NCBI GenBank assembly: GCA_964478815.1
Contig: CAYZKY010000002.1
Location: forward strand, 1-64,000
Direction: 5' to 3'
From: DASVNK01 sp964478815
GTDB taxonomy: Bacteria > Verrucomicrobiota > Verrucomicrobiia > Limisphaerales > SXQI01
DNA: 64,000 bases
Each line of letters opens with the position of its first letter. Within the stretch, counting starts at the first letter, position 1. Of the stretch, positions 45,899-55,664 are shown in pieces. Under the pieces are notes generated by a model that saw only the letters and a program-made list of their open reading frames with translations, was not told where the DNA came from and made no database searches. A program made the position numbers and the translations under genes.

Positions 45899-47167
45899 AT
45901 GGAACGACTACCCGGTTTCCGCGATTTTTACCCCGAGCCGCTGCCCTCGAAGGACGCGTGGAGCATCGATCTCCGCCGCCACATCTTCGACCATTGGCGC
46001 GAGACCGCCCGCCGCTACGCCTTCCGGGAGTACGATGGCCCCCCGCTCGAACCCCTCGCGCTCTACACCGCCAAGAGCGGCGCCGAGATCGTCAAGCAGC
46101 TCTACAACTTCCAGGACAAGGGCGGCGAAGAGATTTCGCTGCGGCCGGAAATGACGCCCACGCTCGCCCGCATGGTCGCCGCGGCCGAGCGCCACTACAA
46201 GAAACCGATCAAGTGGTTCTCCACCCCCCAGCTTTTCCGGTACGAACGCCAGCAGCGCGGCCGCCTGCGCGAGCATTTCCAGCTCAATGCCGACATCTTC
46301 GGCGAGAAGGACCCGGCGGCGGATGCCGAATTGATCGCCTTGCTCATCGATACGCTGCGCGCCTTCGGCCTCACGCACGAGCATTTCGCCGTCCGGCTCA
46401 GCAGCCGCGAAGCCTGGCAATCTTTCTACCGCGAACGCAATGGCGACCCCGCCCGCGAGTACGAGTTTTATCAGACCATCGACAAGCTCGAGCGCGACAC
46501 GCCGGACGCTTCGTCCGAAAAACTGCGTTCTCTCGGCCTATCCCTCGACGCCGTCCAGGGCTTTATCGCTCAAGCCCAGCCCACCGCTCAACTGGAGAGC
46601 ATTCTCGCCAATTTGCGCCAGCGGAACCTGCACGAGTTTGTCCGCATCGATTACGGCATCATCCGCGGCCTGGCCTATTACACGGGGCCGGTCTTCGAAG
46701 CCTTCGCCAAGGCGGGCGACCTGCGCGCCATCGCCGGCGGCGGGCGTTACGACCACCTCGTCAAACTGATTTCGCAAGGCAAGGTCGATCTCCCGGCGCT
46801 CGGCTTCGGCATGGGGGATGTCGTGCTCAAGGAATTGCTGCACGAGACGGGCCTCGTTCCCGCCGCCGCGAGCCGCGTCGATGCCTTCTGTCTGATCGAA
46901 GACGAAGCCCAGCGCCCCGCCGCGCTCGGCCTGGTGCAAACGCTGCGCGACTGGGGCTTCGCCGTCGAGTACGCCCTCACCGCCACCAAACCCGACAAGC
47001 AATTCAAGCGCGCCCAGGAACTCGGCGCCGCGTTCACCCTGCGTTGTCCGGGCGAACCCGCTGGTTCCGTCGCGTGGAAATCGCTGCGCACCGCCGAGCA
47101 GGGCACTTGTGCGGCGGAGGAACTGCGCGCCCGCCTCGCTGCCAGCCGGCCAACCGCCGGGCTGTGA
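45899..47167 (+). CDS. hisS: Histidyl-tRNA synthetase
   Basis: Class II synthetase charging tRNA-His. 422 residues, normal length. Motif 1 is around GFRDFYPE. Motif 2 is KWFSTPQLFRYERQQRGRLREHFQLNADIFG. The histidine-specific motifs RIDYGIIRGLAYYTGPVFE and AGGGRYDHL (motif 3 region ALGFGMGDVVL) are present. The anticodon-binding domain spans about 330-420. ATG 45899 begins MERLPGFRDF, as expected for the family; upstream codons belong to the spacer after the HU-like gene. The O-antigen-ligase-like gene starts three bases after the stop, so the two are probably co-transcribed. Confidence 0.96.
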   Translation: MERLPGFRDFYPEPLPSKDAWSIDLRRHIFDHWRETARRYAFREYDGPPLEPLALYTAKSGAEIVKQLYNFQDKGGEEISLRPEMTPTLARMVAAAERHYKKPIKWFSTPQLFRYERQQRGRLREHFQLNADIFGEKDPAADAELIALLIDTLRAFGLTHEHFAVRLSSREAWQSFYRERNGDPAREYEFYQTIDKLERDTPDASSEKLRSLGLSLDAVQGFIAQAQPTAQLESILANLRQRNLHEFVRIDYGIIRGLAYYTGPVFEAFAKAGDLRAIAGGGRYDHLVKLISQGKVDLPALGFGMGDVVLKELLHETGLVPAAASRVDAFCLIEDEAQRPAALGLVQTLRDWGFAVEYALTATKPDKQFKRAQELGAAFTLRCPGEPAGSVAWKSLRTAEQGTCAAEELRARLAASRPTAGL

Positions 47168-47170
47168 ACC

Positions 47171-48733
47171 ATGGAACCGACCCGCGCCGCTCACTCGCAC
47201 TCGGGCTCATCGAGCCGGTCCTCCGCTCGCGAGGACCGCACCCGCACCCCTGCGGCCTATCGCGTGCTGGACGAAGGCTCCGGCATCCTCGTGCTGGTCA
47301 TGGCCGTTGCCGCCCCGTGGCTGTTCGGGACGACCGAGGCCTGGTCCGTCTGGGCCATGAATATCGCGTCCTACCTCTTGGGCGCGGCCTTGATCGCGAA
47401 GCATGTGCTCCGCCGCGTCCTCGATTTTTCCCCGCCGCGCGTCACGGTCGATACCGCCGCGCATCGCGTCCTGCGCTGGAGTTTCCTCGCCGCGAACATT
47501 CTGGTGCTGGCCTACTGCCTCACTGCGGCCCTGAATGCCCGCGCGACGTTCCTCCCCCAGGACCAAACCTTTGACTACCGCGAATCGATCGCCTGGCTTC
47601 CCTCCTCCTACGATGCCCGGCTCACCTGGTTCGCCTTTTGGCAATATCTCGGCCTTTTCTGCTTCTTCTGGAGCGTGCGCGACTGGCTGATCGGCCGGCC
47701 GAAATCCGCCCAACGCAAAAAGCGACGTTCCCAGGATGCGGAAGAACTCCTGGAAGAGAAACTCTCCTCGACGACGTTCGACCTGCCGAAGCGCCTCAAG
47801 CTGCTCCTGTGGGTGCTCTGCCTCAACGGCATGGCCCTGGCGCTTCAGGGCATCCTCCAGCGCCTCGATGGCAGCGGCAAGCTCCTCTGGATTCGCCCCT
47901 CCTGGTGGGGCACTCCGGAAAGTTGCTTCGGCCCCTACTCGTATCGCAGTAACGCCGCCTCCTACATCAATTTGATCTGGCCGGTGGCCTTCGGTTTCTG
48001 GTGGATTCTCCATCAGGCCCATCGCGCGTCCGCCGGGCTGCTCGCCAAGTTCGGCCAGGGCGCGCAGACCGTCCTGCTGCCCGCCACCGTCGTCATGGCC
48101 GCCGCGCCGTTCATCTCCGCCAGCCGCGGCGGCGCGATCATCGCGGTGTTTTGCTTCGTGCTCATCATGGGCACGCTGCTCTTTCACCGCGGGACCGGCC
48201 GCGCCACCCGCCTCAGCCTCGGCCTTCTTGCCGCCGTCATCGCCATCGCCGCCCTGCTGCTCGGCTGGGAACAGCTCGCGCCGCGCCTCCGCCATCTCGA
48301 AACCGATAAATGGAGCAATCGCGGCGAAATTTACGAAAACTCCGAGCGCATCGCCGCCGATTTTCTCGCCTTCGGCGCCGGACCGGGCGCGTTCCGCTCC
48401 GTTTACCATCTCTATCGCACCAATCCTCGGCAGGACTGGTTCGCCTTCGTCCACGACGATTGGCTGGAAACGCAGGTCACCTTCGGGGCCGTCGGCACCG
48501 CGTTTGTCCTGCTGAACCTCGTCCTCCTGGCGGCTTACTGGATCGGGGCCGGTCGCACCTCCGCTCCACCCGTCCTCCCCGCCGCGCTCTGGATCGCGCT
48601 CGGCGGCTGCCTCCTGCACGCCCGTTTCGATTTCCCGTTCCAGATCTATTCCATCTTGATGCTCTTCGTCCTGCTCTGCGCCATCCTCTTCAGTTTCTCC
48701 CGCAAGCCCACTCCCGAGAGCCGCGCCGCCTGA
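47171..48733 (+). CDS. O-antigen-ligase-like membrane protein
   Basis: A 520-residue integral membrane protein with about eleven to twelve membrane segments. The O-antigen ligase (Wzy_C/WaaL) region is near SASRGGAIIAVFCFVLIMGTL, with an extended periplasmic loop before it. A strongly basic cytosolic stretch (KSAQRKKRRSQDAEELLEEK) lies near residue 180. Late motif FVHDDWLETQVTFGAVG (about 415) matches the conserved H-D-W-L-E block of this family. The role is joining or polymerising surface glycan at the membrane, fitting the polysaccharide genes at 30202-35425. The family also includes unrelated-substrate members. It begins three bases after hisS and is convergent with the next gene. Confidence 0.85.
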   Translation: MEPTRAAHSHSGSSSRSSAREDRTRTPAAYRVLDEGSGILVLVMAVAAPWLFGTTEAWSVWAMNIASYLLGAALIAKHVLRRVLDFSPPRVTVDTAAHRVLRWSFLAANILVLAYCLTAALNARATFLPQDQTFDYRESIAWLPSSYDARLTWFAFWQYLGLFCFFWSVRDWLIGRPKSAQRKKRRSQDAEELLEEKLSSTTFDLPKRLKLLLWVLCLNGMALALQGILQRLDGSGKLLWIRPSWWGTPESCFGPYSYRSNAASYINLIWPVAFGFWWILHQAHRASAGLLAKFGQGAQTVLLPATVVMAAAPFISASRGGAIIAVFCFVLIMGTLLFHRGTGRATRLSLGLLAAVIAIAALLLGWEQLAPRLRHLETDKWSNRGEIYENSERIAADFLAFGAGPGAFRSVYHLYRTNPRQDWFAFVHDDWLETQVTFGAVGTAFVLLNLVLLAAYWIGAGRTSAPPVLPAALWIALGGCLLHARFDFPFQIYSILMLFVLLCAILFSFSRKPTPESRAA

Positions 48734-48806
48734 TCCGGCATCCCAACGGCCACGGAGTTCGGAACCCTGGCCACGTCCCAGGCCAATGCGCTGTCCCGTC
48801 GTCGCC

Positions 48807-50372
48807 TCACGGCGGAATGTGCGACCGGTGAATCGGCGTGGAGAGGCTCATCGGCAAGACGCGCTCTCCCAGAGGGCGCGAGAAGGTCACGCCGGCGAAC
48901 CAGTCGGCCACCGTCACGCGGGCGGGCAGTGTCAGGATCAGCCCCTCCGGCGTTCGTTCCAGGGGAGCCTTGCGCCAGATTCGGTTCCACCAGCGCTCGT
49001 CGACATTCGTCGACACATAAGCCCACAGTTCTCCGCCCTGCGGCATCGCCACGGCTTCTAACCGGAGCGACCGCCTGGATTGACTGACGCGTGTCAGCCT
49101 CGGCACGGGTGTCCACCCCCACGCTAAATTCTCTGTATGAAAGAGCAATTCGCCGCTGGCCCACGCCGCCCCTCCGCTATCTTGAGGGCCCCCAGGCAGC
49201 GTGAAGTCATGATTCACGCCGGGTGCGATGCACAAGCACTTCTCGCTCAGGATGGCGTCCAGTGTCTGCTGCGCCGCGGACTGGTAAAAATAAGTGTCGT
49301 TCGAAGCGGCATACAACAGAATGCTTGCTCGCACGCGTTTCAGCCGGGGTGCTGGATCGAAATGAGCCAGCCATCTCCGGCGTTCCTCCTCCGTCTTCCC
49401 GAGGAGATACTCTCGCCAGACGGTTTCCATGAAAAAAGCGGTCCCGAACAATGAAAAGGCGCTGCGCACTCGCTCGTCGAGCAACGCACACAGCATGATC
49501 GAGACATATCCACCCAAACTCGAACCGCTGACGGCGACCCGCTTCGGGTCCACGTCCGGATGCTCCGACACCAGGTTGAAGGCCCCCAGAGCGGCGAGGA
49601 TCGCATCGAACAGCATCGAAGCCCGCGCGTTCGGGATCGCGTCCCACGCGCGGACGTCCAGCGTCCGGTGCCGCGAGAGGCTCTGTTGCGTTTCGGGATT
49701 GGACAGCCCCGGCAGCTCCACGGCGATCGCCACGAATCCCAGCTTTGCCCACCACAACGCCATGAAATCCTGCGCCACGCCGTTGCCGCCGTGGCAGATC
49801 AGGATGCCCGGATGCGCCCGGGGCAGCCGCACCACCGGCTCCGCCAGCACGGCATAGACCTCGTTCGGCTGGATGCCGCCTTCGGCGGTGCCTTCGAAAT
49901 TTGCGAAGCGAAACTTCCGCAGGCGGACGCCGTCCGTCGTTTCGTCTGAAAAAACGGTCGTCCACGGCGGCACCCGGCGCAGGTACGGGTAGAACAAATC
50001 GTCTTCCGGAATCGGTTCGGGCGGGGGGAGGGCGGCAGCCGAGGCGGTGCGAAAGAATCCGGTGCCGTTCCCCGTCGGCAACCGCAGTCCTTCGCCTGGC
50101 TGCACAGGTCGGGAGCCCCAGGTTACATCGTGCCAAAACCGAAAGTCGCGCGATTCTTGCAGCCGCCAGGCCCCCGCCGAACCAGGCTCTCCCTGCACCT
50201 TGAAGTCGATAAACCCTGGATTCGGCGGGTAGTTGGGTTGAACCAGCACTTGAGCCCGTCCCCCCGCGGTCAACGCCTGGACCAGGAGCAAACCCATCCC
50301 GCAAGCAGCCGCTAATCTCGAGATGAAATCGCGCCGCGGTATATCAATGCCGACATCCGTGGATCGCCTCAC
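48807..50372 (-). CDS. Tat-exported alpha/beta hydrolase, dienelactone-hydrolase-like
   Basis: A 521-residue exported hydrolase. The N-terminus has a twin-arginine signal (IPRRDFISRLAAACGMGLLL). The family core has HPGILICHGGNGVAQDF (oxyanion region), AVSGSSLGGYVSIML (Ser nucleophile, Gly-x-Ser-x-Gly-Gly), an Asp in LYAASNDTYF and a His in PGVNHDFTLPG. A C-terminal beta-rich extension (about 430-521, starting RLTRVSQSRRSLRLEAVAM) may bind substrate. The group includes acyl-ester and peptide hydrolases; substrate unknown. Array B lies 372 to 489 bases upstream of its start. Confidence 0.82.
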   Translation of the reverse strand: MRRSTDVGIDIPRRDFISRLAAACGMGLLLVQALTAGGRAQVLVQPNYPPNPGFIDFKVQGEPGSAGAWRLQESRDFRFWHDVTWGSRPVQPGEGLRLPTGNGTGFFRTASAAALPPPEPIPEDDLFYPYLRRVPPWTTVFSDETTDGVRLRKFRFANFEGTAEGGIQPNEVYAVLAEPVVRLPRAHPGILICHGGNGVAQDFMALWWAKLGFVAIAVELPGLSNPETQQSLSRHRTLDVRAWDAIPNARASMLFDAILAALGAFNLVSEHPDVDPKRVAVSGSSLGGYVSIMLCALLDERVRSAFSLFGTAFFMETVWREYLLGKTEEERRRWLAHFDPAPRLKRVRASILLYAASNDTYFYQSAAQQTLDAILSEKCLCIAPGVNHDFTLPGGPQDSGGAAWASGELLFHTENLAWGWTPVPRLTRVSQSRRSLRLEAVAMPQGGELWAYVSTNVDERWWNRIWRKAPLERTPEGLILTLPARVTVADWFAGVTFSRPLGERVLPMSLSTPIHRSHIPP

Positions 50373-50743
50373 GCACCTCTCCTATCTCGAATGAACCGCC
50401 GAAGCAAGCCCCCGACACGGATCGGGCGCGACTGGGCGCATCTCGGTATGCCCCCCGAGCGGCGCCGGCTTTTGGTTTGGAGTTCCGCGTTTACGCGGTC
50501 CGGGGGCAGGAAAAAATCGCGCACGGCGGCACTCTTCAACCTTGATTCATCCCATCCCCTGTCGCATACTAACGGTATGACGACTCAATATGAGGCGTCA
50601 TTGCGAAACAGGGACGTTCTGACTCAAACCTCTCCGTTTCCCAATGACCCGCTAACCGTTCGGACCTTTCCCGTACTTGGCATTTCCATGTCCTCCTTGG
50701 GAGCACGCTTGCTCCCAAGCATTCCCGCCTCCTGCTTGGAGTA
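50373..50743. other. Intergenic region upstream of the hydrolase
   Basis: About 370 bases without a convincing gene; the open frames here are unsupported. It includes the hydrolase promoter on the minus strand, not located precisely. The repeat array follows at 50744. Confidence 0.4.
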
Positions 50744-50861
50744 TTTACACGCCGAGGCGGGCGTATTGACAGGCATTTACACAGCGATTTACACACCTTT
50801 ACACGCCGATTTACACGCATTTACACACCCATTTACACAGATTTACACACTATTTACACAC
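50744..50861 (+). repeat. Phased TTTACAC array B (nine clear units)
   Basis: TTTACAC starts at 50744, 50776, 50788, 50798, 50810, 50820, 50832, 50842 and 50853, with a degenerate ATTGACA at 50765 and a possible TTTTCAC near 50867. Steps alternate 10 and 12 bases in the centre, averaging close to 11, so all copies lie on one helical face. Spacers between units vary in sequence. It lies between the subtilase stop (50998) and the hydrolase start (50372), both minus strand, so it is upstream of the hydrolase. Same unit as array A, 14.8 kb away. Confidence 0.88.
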
Positions 50862-50997
50862 TCCGTTTTTCACGCAACCGTTTCTGGTTCAATGATTTGC
50901 GTAAAAAAACCTGTCCCTGAACGTCCCCCCCTCCCCCTCCCCCCGATTGACACACTCAACCCCAGCACGGACTGCCAGAAACTCACCGGATCGGACG

Positions 50998-52383
50998 TTA
51001 GCGTTGGCCCGGCGTGCGCGGTGGAGCGTGGATATCAAAGCGTTGCAAGATGGCATTCGCGGCCTGTTGCGGAGCGAGCCCCTGCGCGGCCAGGGCGGCG
51101 GCCTGACCGCTGATGAACGCCGTGGCGGTGCTGGTGCCGGTCGAGACGTAGGTCTGCCCTTGATAGCGCACCAGGCTGTTGCCCGGAGCCTTGACCTCCA
51201 CGAAGTCCCCTCGGTTCGCGTAGGGGGCGAGATTTCCGTTCCAATCGGCGGCCGTCACGGCAATGACATTCGGGCTGGCGGCCGGATAAACCGGATCGGT
51301 GGTCGGCGTGTTTCCAGCCGAAGCAAAGACCAGGATGTCCTTCTGCCGCGCCGATTGCAGGAGGTACTCCACCAGCGGGCTGTCGCCGGTTCCGCCCAGG
51401 CTCAGATTGATCACGCTCGGGTTGGCCTGGATGGCCCGGTACAAACCTTGCGCCACCTCGAAGGTGGTGGTGGTTGCCTTGCTGCCGTAGATGTCGACCG
51501 GCAGCACCCGGACTTTGCCGGCATCGTCCGCCGACGCGGTGCGGGCCAGACTGTTGAGGAGGGTTTGCGCCATCGAGGTGGCGTGCGTCGGCGCGTCTGT
51601 TCCGACCGCGGCCTCGCCCCCCGCGACCTGGATGGTCGGCAGCACGAAGTCCTTCATCTTGCCCTCCAGCGGCTGGATGGCCGTATCCACCAGAGCCACC
51701 GTCACCTGCTCCGAAGCGGAGACCGGTTTCGGATCAATGGGAAACAAACTCGAGAGCGGCGCGGAACTGGATGCCTGGTTGACCGGCCTCTGATACGCGT
51801 AATTGTCGCTCGTTTCGAGATCGGTGCGGGCTTCGAGCTGGGTGCGGGCTTTATCGGCCGCCGCGTCGGTCTCGAACTCCAGGCGGTAAGAACGCAGCTC
51901 GTCGGAGCGCCCCGTTATCTTTGCGCCGAGTTCCGCCGCCAGGGTTTCGATATCCGTCTTCGCATTCGGGCCGAGCGTGACGATGATCTCGTTCCGCAGC
52001 CAGTTTGCGGGTTTCGGTTCGCCGGGGACGCGTTCGGTCGCACCGGAAATGGAGCTGCGATAGACGTAAAGCCTGGACAGCCCGCGCGATTGCGGCAGCA
52101 AGGCGTAGTTTACCCGATCCAGCAATTGCCGCAGCGCCTCCCCTTGCGACAGATTCTGAAACGAGGCGGACACCCGCTGGTCGAGCCCCGGCTCGACATA
52201 GATCTTCCAGCCGCTGGCGGTGGCGAGGCGATTCAGCAGTTGCCAAAGAGGCCAATCCGAAACGGCGGCATCGACCGTTTTGTCGCGCTTCCAGCGCAGG
52301 ACTTGCTCGGCCCGCGCGACATCCGAGCCCAGAAAGACCCATCCTACCAACCATAAGGCAACCAGGCACCGCACGCGCTTCAT
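50998..52383 (-). CDS. Exported subtilisin-like (S8) serine protease with STN-like N-terminus
   Basis: A 461-residue exported protease. Signal peptide at about 1-25 (WLVGWVFLGSDVARA). Residues 45-110 resemble a secretin/TonB short N-terminal (STN) domain: IYVEPGLDQRVSASF.NLSQGEALRQLLD. A prodomain-like stretch (125-195) follows. The S8 core has Asp233 (ALVDTAI), His267 (PTHATSM), oxyanion Asn358 (SAGN) and Ser418 (GTSTATAF). The His motif is THATS rather than the usual HGT.VA, and the Asp motif is VDTAI rather than DTG, so activity should not be assumed. STN fused to a subtilase is unusual. No clear operon partners: the upstream MFS gene is divergent. Confidence 0.85.
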   Translation of the reverse strand: MKRVRCLVALWLVGWVFLGSDVARAEQVLRWKRDKTVDAAVSDWPLWQLLNRLATASGWKIYVEPGLDQRVSASFQNLSQGEALRQLLDRVNYALLPQSRGLSRLYVYRSSISGATERVPGEPKPANWLRNEIIVTLGPNAKTDIETLAAELGAKITGRSDELRSYRLEFETDAAADKARTQLEARTDLETSDNYAYQRPVNQASSSAPLSSLFPIDPKPVSASEQVTVALVDTAIQPLEGKMKDFVLPTIQVAGGEAAVGTDAPTHATSMAQTLLNSLARTASADDAGKVRVLPVDIYGSKATTTTFEVAQGLYRAIQANPSVINLSLGGTGDSPLVEYLLQSARQKDILVFASAGNTPTTDPVYPAASPNVIAVTAADWNGNLAPYANRGDFVEVKAPGNSLVRYQGQTYVSTGTSTATAFISGQAAALAAQGLAPQQAANAILQRFDIHAPPRTPGQR

Positions 52384-52519
52384 GCTTTTCGCAAACTAGT
52401 TCAGTGGTAACCCCGGCACCAGCGAAACGTTGCGTTCCGCGGCCCTGCGCGGCCGGCCAACTCCCACATTTCAAACCGAACCTTGCCCGGCCGTCGGAAT
52501 TCGGGTCAACTGACCGAAC

Positions 52520-53764
52520 ATGCAACACGGGAAGATCACGCGCGCGCAGTGGCTTGTCCTTGCGGCGGCTTTTCTGGGCTGGCTGTTCGATGGATTCGAG
52601 ATGGGCCTGTTCCCGGTGGTGGCCCGTCCCGCGCTGTCGAATCTGCTGGCCGGGAGCGTCGAGGGCTCGCTCGACAGCGTGGTTGGACAATGGATCGGCT
52701 ATATCAATGCCGCCTTTCTGCTGGGCGCCGCCGCTGGTGGTTTGATCTTCGGATGGCTCGGAGACCGGATCGGGCGCGTCAAAGCCATGTCGCTGAGCAT
52801 CGCGGTTTACTCGGTCTTCACGGCGTTCGGTTACTTCGCTCAATCTCCCTTTCAACTGGGCGGCCTCCGCTTTATCGCGGCTTTGGGCATGGGAGGCGAA
52901 TGGTCGCTGGGGGTGGCCCTGGTCATGGAATGCTGGCCGGAACGATGGCGGCCGCTGCTGGCAGGCTGCATCGGCGCGGCGGCGAATTGCGGCTTTCTGC
53001 TCGTGGGATGGGTCGCCCGCCTCTATCCCGTGACGCCCGATTCGTGGCGCTGGATGTTCGTCGTGGGCGCGGCCCCGGCCGTGCTGGTGCTGCTCATCCG
53101 CTTGTTCGTGCCGGAATCCGAGCGCTGGCAGGCGGCCAAAGTAGAAAATGCCAGCCCCCTCGCGGAGGTGTTCCGCGCGCCACTGCTTCGCCACACGTTG
53201 CTGGGCATCACCTTCGCCTCGGTGGCGCTGATCGGCACCTGGGGCTCGGTCCAGAATATCCCGAGCTGGGTGGATCAATTGACGGAAGGTAAAATTCCCG
53301 GCGCGAAAGCCTCCGCGCAAATGTGCTCCGCCTGGGGGGCGATTGTCGGGAGCCTCGCCGGACCGCTGATTGGCGGACGCTGGGGGCGCCGCCCGGCGTA
53401 TTTTGGGCTCTGCCTGGCCTCGCTCGCCGTCACGCAAATTCTCTTCCGCACGTTCGATAGCTACAGCACCAGCCTGCTGGCCATAATCTTTCTGACTGGC
53501 CTTTGCACCGCAGCCTTTTATGGATGGTTCCCGCTCTACTTTCCCGAGCTCTTTCCCACTCGCGCCCGGGCAACCGGCCAGGGGGTCAGCTACAATACCG
53601 GCCGGGTTTTCGCTGCGGCCGGGGCCATCCTTGGCGGTCAACTGGTCGCCTCGTTCGACGGCAGCTTCGCCCGCGCCGCCGCCGTGATTACCTTGGTTTA
53701 TATCATCGGGCTCGCTGTCATCTGGATCGCTCCAGAAACGCGAGGCAAAGGGCTGCCGGCGTAG
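52520..53764 (+). CDS. MFS transporter, paralogue of 19793-21097
   Basis: A 414-residue MFS protein with twelve predicted membrane segments. GWLGDRIGRVKAMSL is the loop 2-3 signature, and RFIAALGMGGEWSLGVAL matches the sugar/organic-acid symporter group. The N-terminal FLGWLFDGFEMGLF closely matches the WLGWLFDGLDMHLY of the transporter at 19793. Substrate unknown. The start ATG 52520 is followed by a short polar leader. It is divergent from the subtilase and convergent with accD, so it is transcribed alone. Confidence 0.88.
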   Translation: MQHGKITRAQWLVLAAAFLGWLFDGFEMGLFPVVARPALSNLLAGSVEGSLDSVVGQWIGYINAAFLLGAAAGGLIFGWLGDRIGRVKAMSLSIAVYSVFTAFGYFAQSPFQLGGLRFIAALGMGGEWSLGVALVMECWPERWRPLLAGCIGAAANCGFLLVGWVARLYPVTPDSWRWMFVVGAAPAVLVLLIRLFVPESERWQAAKVENASPLAEVFRAPLLRHTLLGITFASVALIGTWGSVQNIPSWVDQLTEGKIPGAKASAQMCSAWGAIVGSLAGPLIGGRWGRRPAYFGLCLASLAVTQILFRTFDSYSTSLLAIIFLTGLCTAAFYGWFPLYFPELFPTRARATGQGVSYNTGRVFAAAGAILGGQLVASFDGSFARAAAVITLVYIIGLAVIWIAPETRGKGLPA

Positions 53765-53800
53765 CTGGTGCCAGGCCGAGCTGTTGCGAGCCTCCGTCTT

Positions 53801-54751
<951 letters not shown>

Positions 54752-54896
54752 GGCAAATTCCTCCAAGGGTTAGCGGCGTGTGGTCAGATCCGCGGGAACA
54801 TGAACGGGACTTCGTTCTGGGATGCGACAACCGGCGTGCGGCGGGCGAACCCGGCCTGACATCGAAGCATCCTGTCCATCGTTGTCCGGCATGCTA

Positions 54897-55664
54897 CTAC
54901 TGAAGGGTTCCGCGGGCAACAGTCCAAACATCGACCGGACCGGCGCCGTTCTGCCGCAACACTTTGGCGCAGGCGCTGGCCGTGGCGCCGGTGGTCAGCA
55001 CGTCGTCCACGAGCACGATCCGCTCCCCCTGGAGCGCCGTCCGCCCCTTGAACTCGAAGGCGCGCAGCACATTCTCGGCGCGTTGCGAACGAGTCAGGCG
55101 GGTTTGGGTGGGCGTGTTGAGCCGCCGCCGCAGCCAATCGGTTCGCACCGGCAGGCCGGTGGCGCGGCTGAGGGCCTTCGCCAGACTCTTGGCCTGATTG
55201 AAGCCGCGCAGCCGGCGTTTCGACCAATGCAGCGGGATCGGCACGATGGCATCCCAGCTTGCCGAGGCCAGGCGCGGGGCGGCCTGTTCGATGAGAAGGC
55301 CGGCGAGAAATGGTTCGAAATAGGACCCGTGATCGTACTTGAAACGGTGGATGACCTGTTGCAGGAGAGGCGTCAATCGAGCGGCGGCACGCGCCGAGCG
55401 AAAGTGATGGCCCGACTCGCGGCACTCCGAACATTCGAAGGGCGAAAAGGCCTCCCCGTCGATAGGCGTGCCGCAGGTCCGGCAGAGCGGCTCTTCGATC
55501 CACCGGAGGCCATCGGGCGGGGCGGCGCAGGACCGGCACACATAACCTTCGGCGTGGGTCGCACGCTCGCCGTGGCACACCTGGCAGACATTCGGATAGA
55601 TCAACCCGAGGAACGCGTCCGCGAATTGCTCAAGCCGGTTCCGAATGGCGGAGATCTGAATCAT
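54897..55664 (-). CDS. ComF-family phosphoribosyltransferase-like protein
   Basis: A 255-residue ComF-type protein, related to DNA uptake for competence in some bacteria. The N-terminal zinc ribbon has four Cys pairs (CQVC, CRSC, CRTC, CSEC). The C-terminal type I phosphoribosyltransferase fold has the PRPP-binding motif IVLVDDVLTTGATASACAKVL. No other competence gene is nearby. Its start (55664) overlaps the upstream CPBP gene by 35 bases. The accD gene begins 146 bases downstream on the same strand. Confidence 0.92.
   Translation of the reverse strand: MIQISAIRNRLEQFADAFLGLIYPNVCQVCHGERATHAEGYVCRSCAAPPDGLRWIEEPLCRTCGTPIDGEAFSPFECSECRESGHHFRSARAAARLTPLLQQVIHRFKYDHGSYFEPFLAGLLIEQAAPRLASASWDAIVPIPLHWSKRRLRGFNQAKSLAKALSRATGLPVRTDWLRRRLNTPTQTRLTRSQRAENVLRAFEFKGRTALQGERIVLVDDVLTTGATASACAKVLRQNGAGPVDVWTVARGTLQ

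Noticed and set aside
35917..50861. TTTACACAG arrays as DnaA boxes or a replication origin
   Set aside because: The unit does not match TTATNCACA, and no dnaA, dnaN or rep gene is nearby.
50744..50861. CRISPR array
   Set aside because: Units are 7-9 bases and spacers only 2-5 bases; no cas genes are present.
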